A DNA stretch of 64,000 nt from Tenebrio molitor (Eukaryota; Arthropoda; Insecta; Coleoptera; Tenebrionidae), in the NCBI RefSeq assembly GCF_963966145.1, contig NC_091054.1:19778001-19842000 (forward strand), written 5' to 3'. Made by a program: the position numbers and the translations under genes. Below, piece after piece: positions 46,448-56,136 of this stretch (positions are counted from its first letter, which is position 1; each line of letters begins with the position of its first letter). The notes beneath the pieces were generated by a model that did no database searches, had not been told where the DNA came from, and saw only the letters and a program-made list of their open reading frames with translations.

Positions 46448-47487
46448 TAACCTTGAACTTTGATGTTTTGTGGAGGCTTCTCTAAAAAAGATGTTTGTTT
46501 CTTGAATATGTATCTACGGACTGCAACCCCTGTAGGCCAGAAAGATGGATCATTCAGCTCTTCTTTGAATTTGAACGGAGCTCCGACTTTAAAACACGGA
46601 AAAGTGCTATTTGTTGTAGGTATTTTTTCGCAGCTGAACTTGGTGTTTGGTATCTCCTTTTGCAGATATTGGAGGACAATTTCTTCGGTGGTATTTGGCG
46701 ATGTTTTGGAAATAAAAAGCCATACTTTTTTATCTGCTCCCTTAAAATCGTTGTTTTCGATGGATTTCTGACCTATAACGGTTTGTTTTCGGTAATGGTT
46801 TTTCTTGTTGTGCAAGTGGTCTGTTTCACCGGTAATTTGCGGCTGCTTGTTACCGTTGAACGTATTTTTTTCGTTTGTTGTCATCAAGTTTTTTTGGATG
46901 TTATTTACTGGTTTCTTTTTGTTCTTTTGTCCCGAATCACCGCTATCTCTCTCTTCGATTTCTTTTGTTGGTTTTTTAACTGCCTGCGAGTATGTTGTTT
47001 TGTTTAGACTCCCTTGATTATTTTGACTGGAATTTATCGATTCATCATCCAGAGACTGATTTTCTTCATCTTTTTTCTGGTTGTAATTTTTCAGTAATGA
47101 CATTGGAGTCATTCCCTGCATGTTGCTTTGAGCTTGTTTTATTTTTAAATGTTCTTTAAGTCCTTTTACCTCATCTGTTAATTTTTTAATTTCCCGATTT
47201 TGGTTGTTGATTGTTGTACTTTGTTTTAAGATCTCATTCTGGCAGCTGATAACTGCATGTTCTAGCGATATGATCAGGCGATTTATGTTAGGCCCGATGA
47301 TTTTGCATTTGTCGCAGAACCAAGCGAAGTTTGTGTTTTCTAAAACTTTATGCTCGGCTTTTTTTAAGGTGGAACATTCTAAATGGCACGTAAATTCACA
47401 CACACCACTACATTTTAATATTGATTTTTCTTCTTCTAGGCTGTTTTCACACACGGAGCACAGGTCTATAGCACCGCCCGTCGCCAT
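46447..47487 (-). CDS. LINE ORF1: PHD-finger, coiled-coil RNA-binding type protein, 346 residues
   Basis: Residues about 9-61 form a PHD-like finger (CSVCENSLEEEKSILKCSG, CEFTCHLEC, WFCDKCK). Residues about 72-120 are a predicted coiled coil (NQNREIKKLTDEVKGLKEHL). A Gln/Asn/Lys-rich linker follows, then a C-terminal segment (KVWLFISKTSPNTTEEIVLQ ... VGAPFKFKEELNDPSFWPTG) typical of the C-terminal domain of insect LINE ORF1 proteins. Such proteins bind the LINE RNA and accompany it to the nucleus. The frame is open from ATG to TAA and overlaps ORF2 by one base. Confidence 0.85.
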   Translation of the reverse strand: MATGGAIDLCSVCENSLEEEKSILKCSGVCEFTCHLECSTLKKAEHKVLENTNFAWFCDKCKIIGPNINRLIISLEHAVISCQNEILKQSTTINNQNREIKKLTDEVKGLKEHLKIKQAQSNMQGMTPMSLLKNYNQKKDEENQSLDDESINSSQNNQGSLNKTTYSQAVKKPTKEIEERDSGDSGQKNKKKPVNNIQKNLMTTNEKNTFNGNKQPQITGETDHLHNKKNHYRKQTVIGQKSIENNDFKGADKKVWLFISKTSPNTTEEIVLQYLQKEIPNTKFSCEKIPTTNSTFPCFKVGAPFKFKEELNDPSFWPTGVAVRRYIFKKQTSFLEKPPQNIKVQG

Positions 47488-47500
47488 GACCGACGTTGAT

Positions 47501-47831
47501 TACCTCGATCTTTTCCATTATCTTTCTAATGTGTTCAAATATTTTCACATAAGTACTTTTTCTCGTTTGTCCGGTATGCACCATTAATGTTGCCGTGGAT
47601 GGTGCAAAGTTTGTAGAATAGTTTAGGAACGATTTTGAATGTGCCTTCCATAACCCTTCTTGGCTTTTGATCAGGAAATCTAAATTCCGCCTTGTAGCAA
47701 ACATCAATATTTTGTCTATATCTTTCGAATCGAAGAGTAGAAATTGTTCTGCCTTATCTGTTTTTGATACTTTTCCGTAACTATGACGTCTTCTAAACAT
47801 TTCGGCATTGAAGGGCCAACGTGTTCTAAGC
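47501..47831 (-). pseudogene. MULE transposase core, copy 2, frameshifted
   Basis: Carries the same blocks as 36228-36471 (LLFDSKDIDKILMFATRRNL, later EHIRKIMEKIEV) and the same frameshifts. The frame 47447-47800 runs on into the LINE and is not a gene. Confidence 0.7.
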
Positions 47832-48152
47832 TTATATTACTGAGCGACGAACATGACATACTGGGTCCTTTGCTGAAGCTAGTGGACGCTCTGGAAAGTA
47901 ACAAACGCGGAGGATCTTGCTAGCTTTCGCTTGTTGTTTGATGGTGTTCATCATTTTTGTTACTTCAAAGTTTTGGGAATTACTTTCGTGATTGTGTGTC
48001 TGCTTCACACATAGGTCTCCTAGTTTATCAATAACTCGACTCTTGCACTTTTTTTTGTATTGTTCACACTTCCAGTATGTTGTACCGTCGGCGAACAATT
48101 TATTTTTGCCCTTCTGCCCGGCAATATATTCGTATTTGTATATTTTATCCAT
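47832..48152 (-). pseudogene. FLYWCH exon of MULE copy 2, with one-base deletion
   Basis: Identical to the copy 1 FLYWCH exon through QQAKASK, then one A is missing in GCAAAGATCC, shifting the frame so the translation ends early. The finger itself (TYWKCEQYKKKCKSRV, HNH) is preserved. Confidence 0.75.
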
Positions 48153-48978
48153 TTTAGAAAATTCTTCACTTTGTTTGACAGTAAAGTTTTAATAACACTC
48201 AAGTTGTTGAGTTGCTATATTAAACAAAATATAATATTGTTGTGCAAAATGACACATTATTATGACAAATTTGGATTATTACTTTTTATTAATTTTAATT
48301 TTTGAAATTATGTCGATTCCATCGATCATTATTATTGTTCTTTCGACTTATTGTTTTTCGACCTGTTGATTTTTCGACCTTTTGATCTTTTGACTTTTTG
48401 TTTTTCGACCTTTTATTTTTCGACTTTTTGATCTTTCGATTTATTGTTTTTCAACCATTTTGATTTCGATTTTTTTTCTTAACATATTTGCACAACTTTC
48501 AAAATCAGACTATAAATTATTCTCAAGCGTGACCTGACCTGACTTGATTAGTTAGAGCGCTGCAAAGTACCTATCGACATTTGTATTAGACTTTTCGACT
48601 GACCAAATGTTTTACAGATTTTTATAAAATAACAAATGTCAAACTTTTTGACATACAGAGCTGCCAACCCGATAGGTTATATTTTCCCTATTATGATTAC
48701 GATTATTTATTAGTCAATAAAAATTAAAAAAGAGATTTATCGGAAAAATAATATATGTAAGTAATTATTGTTGTTTTTAGTTTTCGTCTGTTTGAATTAA
48801 TTATGAATAAAGTTAGATATTGTCTTCATTTGTTGATTGTTGTTGACATGTCACCATGACAATATTACCCTACAGCATAACTGTACTAGTACAGTTATGA
48901 CTCACCTACCATCCAACTTTTGTGAATGTAAACCAAGGCTTACTATACTGAAACCGGTAATAGTATTTAACATTACTA

Positions 48979-49076
48979 GCATGGTAAAAAGGGTTTTTAC
49001 TGGCGACAGAAGGATATGACTGGAGAGCCGAAGGCAAGTCAGTCACCTTCTGAAGCCAGTAAAACCCGTTACCATG
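48979..49076. repeat. Hairpin, 98 bp
   Basis: CATGGTAAAAAGGGTTTTTA ... AAAACCCGTTACCATG pair around a GC-richer centre that itself pairs (GACTGGAGAG / GTCACCTTC-like). A related GCCAGTAAAA motif recurs at 49220-49260. Confidence 0.55.
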
Positions 49077-49271
49077 CGTGTATTGTTGAATATTTTATTT
49101 GTTCCTCACTTGTAAATAGTCATCATACAAACTTTAAAAATTCCGGTATTTGAAAAAAAAAATTCTATGAGCTTTACACGTATTGCTTTGGAAACGCACA
49201 TCACTCATATGAGCACGGGTGTAAAATTTTACTGGCTAGCCAGTAAAATTTTACATGCTTGCTAGTACATA

Positions 49272-50098
49272 CAGTGTGGAAACTACTTATGGAATAAATT
49301 CAGTAATTTCAAAACTAATGACACTTGTTGAAAACGCTGAAACAGGTAAATTTTTATTTCTTATAGTGCTTATTTTAAGTTGCTTCATTTGTCCATGACG
49401 TCATTCATTTTTGAGCAATGACGTCATCATCAATTTTTTGAAATGACAACCCCCACTTTTTTCTTCGCTTTCCAATAGCCCTGCTTACATAATAATGACA
49501 AATTTTATTTCAAAAATTTAATTTAATTTTTAACGTAAAAATTGTTTTGTATGGGTTTATTTAAAATAGAAGATTTATTTTAATAGACCAAATAATTTAG
49601 AAGATTTAAGGCAGAGAATATGCGCTGAAATGGAGCAAATAAGCTCTGACATTAGTGAGCGCTGTGTACAAAGTGTCTGTGAGTGCCAAATGTTTGGCGC
49701 GAGACAATTTCAACATTCACATTAAATTTTACTGTTAATCTTAGATGTCTGTTTGTTATTGTTTGAGCTCAATTAAAATTTTTACATTAAAAATTAAATT
49801 AAATTTTTGAAGTAAAATTTGTCATTTTCTCAAAAAAATTGTTATGTAGAGTACCAATTTTTTTTATCCAACGTTTAGGTAGTGGGAAGATCTATCAGAG
49901 AGAGAAGAAAAAAGTTGGGGTTGTCATTTAAAAAAATTGAGGATAACGTCATAGCTCAAAAATGAATAACGTCATGAACAAATGAAGGACCTTAAAATAA
50001 GCATTATGAGAAATAAAAACTGACCTTTTTCAGTGTTTTTGATAAATGTCATTGGTTTTGAAATTATTGAATTTATTCCATAAGTAGTTTCCACACTG
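49272..50098. mobile_element. Foldback element, CAGTGTGGAAAC family, 827 bp
   Basis: Ends CAGTGTGGAAACTACTTATG and its inverse, TA on both sides. Arms of about 330 bp pair through GAATAAATTCAGTAATTT and the TTGAGCAATGACGTCAT block. The centre (about 49600-49740) is unique. Family partner of 26029-28348 and 52848-53123. Confidence 0.75.
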
Positions 50099-50169
50099 TA
50101 TAATTTTACATGCTAGCCAGTTAAGAGACATTTTCAAGGTGAATACAGTGACTTGATAAACTGATGTTT

Positions 50170-50440
50170 ACAAGTAGGGAACAAATAAAGGAATTTTTTG
50201 TTCGACACTGTCAGAATTTGAGAATTTTCTCCTGTGTGAACTGTGAACGGATTTTGATAAATATCACAACTTGTCAAAACGAAACGTCAAGCTAATTTTA
50301 AAGATTTTAAGCCATTTGGAGCCTTTAAGGGGCTCGTCGAACAAAAAAACTTTGTATTCAACTCGTTCGTGTGTAATTGGGCCTTTTTTGGCATGAGTGG
50401 GTCCAATTTACACACAAACTCGTTAAATAAACTACTATTA
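50170..50440. repeat. Dispersed repeat, inverted copy at 60265-60500
   Basis: Shares TGTCAGAATTTGAGAATTTT, GAACGGATTTTGATAAAT, CAACTTGTCAAA and AACTCGTTCGTGTGTAA with the reverse complement of 60265-60500. Confidence 0.6.
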
Positions 50441-50619
50441 TTCCATACTTTTTCCGCTCACTGTATATGATTATGATTTTGATTATGTTGTTGTTATATA
50501 TTATATTATTTCTTTTGTTTTCGATCTTTAGATTTTCTATTTTTTCAATAGTAGTTTCAACATTTTCGACTTTTTGTTCTTTCGACCATTTTTAAAATTT
50601 TGACCTTTTTTCCTAACAT

Positions 50620-52847
50620 CATATTACAAGACAATCAAAGGAATCAATTTGTTTGGGAACCGCTTAAAAATTTCAAATTTGGCAGTCAGTTTTGCGTATG
50701 ACCAACCTAAAATGTCAACTGTTTCTGTCATTGGAGATTATGTGTTTTCATAAAATTCAGTGGCTCCCAAACTTTTTTTGAAAAACTTTTCGGCCCGTTT
50801 TCTCGAAAAGTATCAACATTTATCATCCTGTATGTATGTATATTTAATTTTTAATAAAATATCTTCATATTTATCATCAATTATTCTGCTGGCGATAAGT
50901 GTTTACCTCGTTACCTGTATTTTGTAAGTAGGTTTTTTTTTCATTTTTATTTTTGTTAGCTTGATTTATATCAGGAAATTTAAGTGACTGATTTAATGCT
51001 ATTTATGAAATCAATACTCTTTATGATAATATTGTCATACTTTTTTATAATGTACCTTTGATATGATGTACCTACTTGATAAGAACTTCCGCTGTAATTG
51101 CAAAATATCAGATATTATGTCTTTTATAATTAATTACAAAATATCAATGTATCTTCATATTTTGGGATCATGATAATAAAAGTGATAGTAATAAATCATT
51201 GTCATAACCTCATAACAATTAGATTTAAATGTCTTTCAAATTTGATTGATTTTGTTTCTATTGCCCAATATGTACTCGTAATTGTGAAAAATAAGATCGA
51301 ATTAGGTATTAAAAGGAATATTTAAATCTTACACAGTAAATTCTTTCTAAAATGTGATTAAAACAACCTCAAAAGAAGAACAAGTTGTTTATATTTCCCC
51401 TTTCAAAATTTTACAACCACTCCTCATTCGCCTGATCTAGTCAGCTGTACAAAACCCTTTTTATAAATTAAAAGAGCATGTCGAACTCATTGTCCTGGTG
51501 CAACAGAAGTGATGTATTAGAGTTTTAGGTGATGATCTTGCGAAACACATTTGTTTAAGTTTTGTTAGACACCAAGGAGAATAAATGATGAGCCACCCTA
51601 GACCCTAATATGTAAAAGACTGATCAGTGGTACCACGAGAGATGGAGGATGGAGACAACGAGATGTAATTAGTTCAAGTACAACTAGAGTAATTACTAGG
51701 AAGTGGATTTAGTCCCGCCAAAAAAATTAGCTTGATTGATACAAGAATGTTCTCTAAAATAATTTGGTCTCGAAGTAATGCTTTTGTCAATTTCAGCGAA
51801 ATTATTGCTCAAGGTATTTATCTAATCTTGTTAAAAATGAATTCAAAGAAGGGATAAATTTGTTAGTTTTCACAGTCTTCTGATTCAAAAACGTGAAATG
51901 ACACTGTTGAATTAGAAAGAAGTAAAGAATGCTTGGAAACAACTGACGAAGTTTACATTTCATTTGAAAAATTCACATTTTTTGTCTACGCTACCATTTT
52001 TATCAACTTATCAATACGTTTTGTGCGTTGTGTATTAATACTTGCTCTACGAACATTTCAAACAAGGTTTTAGATGATTTTTACTTCGCATTGGGTTTAT
52101 TTTTTAACATAATCATTCTTAGGAGCAATGGCTTCGCTTATCGATATTGCCTCATTTCTAAAAATTTTCATTCCATGCCGGATTTTTTTTATTATTGGTT
52201 TAGTAACAAAGAAAAAATCACAAAGAACCGTGACCAGGACGTAAGATGAGTATGGTAGATAACATTTAAGTTAACAATAAAGTTTTGTTTCGCAAACTTC
52301 TACACCAACGTTACCAACTGCACTCCAATTGCACTACTTTCTATTGTAAAGGGAACTTTAGTTTCTACGTCAGCTGCCCATGCAAAGTGATCAAAAAGAA
52401 GACAAACAGATTATCACAACAAATTGTCGGTCATGCATGGACATAGAGAAAACAAACAAAATAAACAAGAGCAACATATGAATGGATATTTTACCAGTTT
52501 TATTGGCAAACACAACGCCACTAGTAAGCAGATTTTCGGTGAAATGTCAAAGAAACGTCAGTTTTAAAGCAACGGTGTTGATGTTAATCTTGAATTTTTT
52601 TTTCAATTTCGGCAAAGTTTACGGATGTTTCCAGTAACTGTAAGCAACAATTATTCCAGAATAAGTGGTAAAATGAGTTTTACCATTGAAGATAAAGCAT
52701 TAATAATAGATTTTTCGAGAGGTAGGCAACCAATAAAAAGACTGTGTTTAGCAAGTACACATATGTGTACGATTAAGCTAAGACAGATGTTTCGATGAAA
52801 CAAAACATGAGGCAGCACTCTTAATTTGTTTTCTTGTTGATCACTCT
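50620..52847. other. AT-rich intergenic sequence
   Basis: More than 2 kb with only short frames (the longest, 52028-52249, has no domain). No palindromic element boundaries were found. Confidence 0.35.
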
Positions 52848-53123
52848 GTCATTTGTCATTTTCTCAAAAAAATTGATATGTAAGGTACCAATTTTTTTCA
52901 TTCATCGTTTAGCTAGTATGAAGGTCTATCAGAAAGAGAAGAAAAAAGTAGGGGTTGTCATTTAAAAAAAATGAATGTGACGTCTTAGCTCAAAAATGGA
53001 TAACAAGTGAAGCTACTTAAAATAAGCATTATGAGAAATAAAAATTGACCTGTTTCACCGTTTTCGACAAATGTCAGTAGTTTTGAAATTACTGAATTTA
53101 TTCCATAAGTAGTTTCCACACTG
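52848..53123. mobile_element. Solo right arm of the CAGTGTGGAAAC foldback family
   Basis: Nearly the same as 49827-50098, ending GTAGTTTCCACACTG before TA. No left arm precedes it, so it is a half-element. Confidence 0.7.
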
Positions 53124-53639
53124 TATATTATTTTGTAGTGTAAATTGTCAGAAATTGTGTGGCGTAAGTTGTGTTTTGGAAGAAAATCTAATTGAGCTTA
53201 AACACTGTCAAATTGTATCAAATGTCAAAATGTCAAATGAGAGTATGTGTAAAGACGAAATTAGAAGTATTTTTTAATATACTTAAAACGCAACTACACC
53301 TAATTAAAGTACATAAATGTAATTGTTTATCATATTTAAAGTACAATTTACTTCTAAGTTGGCAACCACGTAAAGTACCTATAAAGTAGCTGAAGGGTAG
53401 CTCTAGCAATTTTTATCTTTTTGTTATAATAATTGAAGAACTTTATTAATTTCTCAAAATTAATAAAATTGTTGTGACAACTGAATCTAAAAATAACAGA
53501 AGAATTTTTTTTCAAGATAAGTGATTGTAACAGTGAACTTGAATTGTTTGGAATTTATCGTTTACTGAAAAACTGTGTAGCGTCATCACTCTATTTTAGA
53601 GAATCTAAAAAAAATCTGCAAAGAAAATAATCATGAAAA
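53124..53639. other. Intergenic sequence
   Basis: Nothing recognised; the frame 53192-53389 has no domain. Confidence 0.35.
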
Positions 53640-54088
53640 TAATGAACAGATCGTTGTCGTTTGCGCAGCCCGTTTCCGCCAATAAAATTTTCTGCTCTCC
53701 AGATTTTCCTATAATTTACTACGTGCAAAATTATTTTTACGAACGGCCTTGACCGAAGAGATAAACATCAACAGATCGTTAAATCGGTAAGATCGCTCCA
53801 ATCGACTTTATTAAACATCAATTTTATCTCCAAACCTCGTCAAAAATTCCAGTCTCCATAAAGTAATCTCTTGTTTTCGTAAGAAACTCGACCTAGACCT
53901 CCTTCACCTCGACTCCGCTGAACAAATATGTACAAAAAACAGACCGATACGTCACAGATCAAATCATTTTCCCTTCCACATCTCATTTTCCAGCCATGGT
54001 CAGTCGCGATGGTCATCCCGCGATGGTCATGGTACAAGTCGATTGTGCGCGATCAGAGGCGAACGAGCGTTGAGCGGTGCGCGGGATC

Positions 54089-54207
54089 AGTTCCAATTTT
54101 GCAAAAGTGCGTTCAAAAGTTGAGCGCGGACCTCTTCCGAGATACATTTTTCGCCTGAAAGAGTGCTGACTGGTGGATTAGTGGAGTGATTTTGACAATT
54201 AGACCAG
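54089..54207 (+). promoter_or_regulatory. Candidate promoter and noncoding first exon
   Basis: A GC-richer block (about 53640-54920) contains an arthropod initiator-like ATCAGTT (54086-54092) and, about 120 bp on, a good donor CCAG|GTAATT (exon end 54207). There is no open frame with coding character, so it would be a 5' UTR exon. The nearest fitting acceptor is TTTCAG at 62061-62066, just before the start codon of the four-transmembrane gene; the LTR element would then sit in that intron. This linkage is inference. Confidence 0.3.
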
Positions 54208-55454
54208 GTAATTAGCTATTAGAGTATTTTTAGAGGCATGATCTAAAACTTTCACCTACGCAGCACAAGTCGAACGTGTGGTTTAATTGGCAAACGACCC
54301 GCGTCGTAAACAATTTTGCAACAATTTACTAATCAGCTCTATTTTTCCATCGGAAACGCAGCGAAACTGTTATTGTAACAATTCATAACACAAGATGCCA
54401 CAATCTATGTTTATCTGTTTGGTTTTGGCGCAACGGAGTCGGTTTGATCGTCTAATCTGCGATTACGAGATGCGTAAACCTCGCTTCAGTGGACTTCCTG
54501 AAAAGTGGCACTTTTTCAGCGAAGACTCGAGTGCAGTAATTGCACTCAATTGGGGAATGTTAATTGTGCAGCTGAAAAGATTCTTTCCGTGATATTTCAC
54601 TGACATTTGGGCGAAACTCCCACTTCTGAAAATAGTCCGGATATTGGGTCAACACTATTAAAGGTGCGGCGCTTCTTCCATCAGCCAGGTTAATTTCCTT
54701 CCGATTGAGTCGTTAAATCTTGGGGATCTGGGTCAAGTTCGATCCGTTCTTGCATTAACAAATCGCTCGGATTAAGCATCACTAATTGTTGATTCATCTT
54801 GGACCCGAGCCAGACCTGGATTTGGGCCAATGTTTTCTTTCTCGGGGTCACGTGTTGGCTATTTTCAGTCCCATTTCGCGACACTTTGTGCAAGACGACC
54901 TAGCTTAAGAGGTGACGTCAACTCTTAACAAGGAGATCTGCTTCCTCCACATGCAGTTTTTCACTGAATTACTTTCTGGACTGTTAACCTTGATGGGAGA
55001 ACCTTCTGTTGCACGGTGACGCTAAAAATAATTCAAAAAAAGCGGAGGTTAACACATATTTTCAAGCAAATTGTGCACACAAGTCGGTCACTGTCGATCA
55101 CGAATGTATTGCAATCAGCTAAATCTGTTTTATTTTTCTATTGACTGAAGTAGTGCAGGCTAATCCTTTATTTTTCATGTTCATCACCAGAAGTTACTAT
55201 ACGAAAGAAGTTATAAATTTGATAAATCTAGTGTACTGTACTCATACCTATTTCAAAACAAGGAAACAATTTCCTGTCTACGATTTCAGTGTAAAACGGT
55301 TTTCCTACGTACCACCGTATCCATGTGCGTATCTTCAAGTATTACTGGTATCTTGAATCTTGTTGTAAATGGAATCTGGTTTTAACAGTTTTTATCACTT
55401 GCCTTCTTCAAAGAAGACTAATAAGAAATCTTGAATTATTAAGTCATTACATTG
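54208..55454. other. Presumed intron or intergenic DNA
   Basis: GC-richer to about 54920, then AT-rich. The frames at 54395-54592 and 54690-54893 lack domains. Confidence 0.3.
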
Positions 55455-55904
55455 TGTTACAGATTAATTAGACATAAGTTCCTTTTTTTGTTTTGTTAGG
55501 ACCGTGGTAGTTTTCACTTATGCGAAACGAGGGCAAATGTCCATTAGTCACACTTGTCGACAGATCTGAGACAGCCCTCTGCGTTTCCCATGGGTGTTAG
55601 AAACAGTTGACATGTTTTATGGTTAGTGTGTAAATTTGCTGGGACTGATATGACCGTTGTGGTCTTTTGCGGGTGCATGTGGTTTGTGTATTTGGTGTGG
55701 GCGTTGGGTGAGTGAGGTGATAGATGGATGCCAGATGTAAGAAAGGGGATGTATAAATGCGATTTTAGTTAGTTTTTAGACACTCTTGTTTTGACCTAAG
55801 ATCTGGTAACTTGTACTGATTTGCAAGAGTCCTTAATATAGTGAATTATTAAGAGGTCTGAGTTTGTTTTTTGAATCCTGACAAATTGAGTGTTGATTAT
55901 AACA
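55455..55904 (+). repeat. 5' LTR, 450 bp
   Basis: Same length as the 3' LTR and, line by line, I find no difference between them. It contains TATAAATGCG near 55752, a candidate TATA box, and GGTAACTTG downstream. The bases after it (ATTAATTTTATTATCAGAAG) would hold the primer-binding site; no tRNA match could be assigned. Confidence 0.9.
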
Positions 55905-56136
55905 ATTAATTTTATTATCAGAAGTGGGATACTCAGGTATGTGTGATTCTGCCTGAGTGAACTCTGAGGTATAGTGAAGTCTGTAGGGTCGTGTGAAGTG
56001 ATTTCGCGATCTGAGTGGTGCGTATACGATTACAGTGGGGTAATCGGCACAGTTTAATTGTGGTGGTTGTGTGAAGTGATTTCACAACCATATTTTCTTG
56101 TGTGGGGTCGCGTGAAGTGATTTCGCGTCCCGAGTT

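Larger units (their letters stand above)
43575..47499 (-). mobile_element. Full-coding LINE (APE-type non-LTR retrotransposon), 3.9 kb
   Basis: It carries ORF1 (47487-46447) and ORF2 (46447-43685) in TAATG overlap, a short 3' UTR and a (TTA)n tail at 43584-43608. The 5' UTR is only about 12 bp between the MULE junction (GAGGTAA) and the ORF1 ATG, so the 5' end is either very short by nature or slightly truncated. The MULE resumes at TAAATAATGACC; an AT-rich junction hides the exact target duplication. The microsatellite tail and the PHD-type ORF1 suggest the CR1/L2/jockey side of the LINE tree; clade not proven. Confidence 0.85.
43208..48951 (-). mobile_element. MULE copy 2, inverted relative to copy 1, split by a LINE
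   Basis: It runs from CTATACTG at 48951 leftwards through the FLYWCH region (48152-47832) and transposase to 47501, then resumes after the LINE at 43574 with TDFEKAVINACQLLFPKAIK and goes on to the RPPMYEHS block at about 43215. It matches copy 1 throughout, without copy 1's MITE and without the GGACGCG element, so it preserves both empty sites. Confidence 0.75.

Noticed and set aside
46495..47007. 170-codon plus frame opposite LINE ORF1
   Set aside because: Antisense of the PHD-type ORF1; Phe/Cys-rich without domain.
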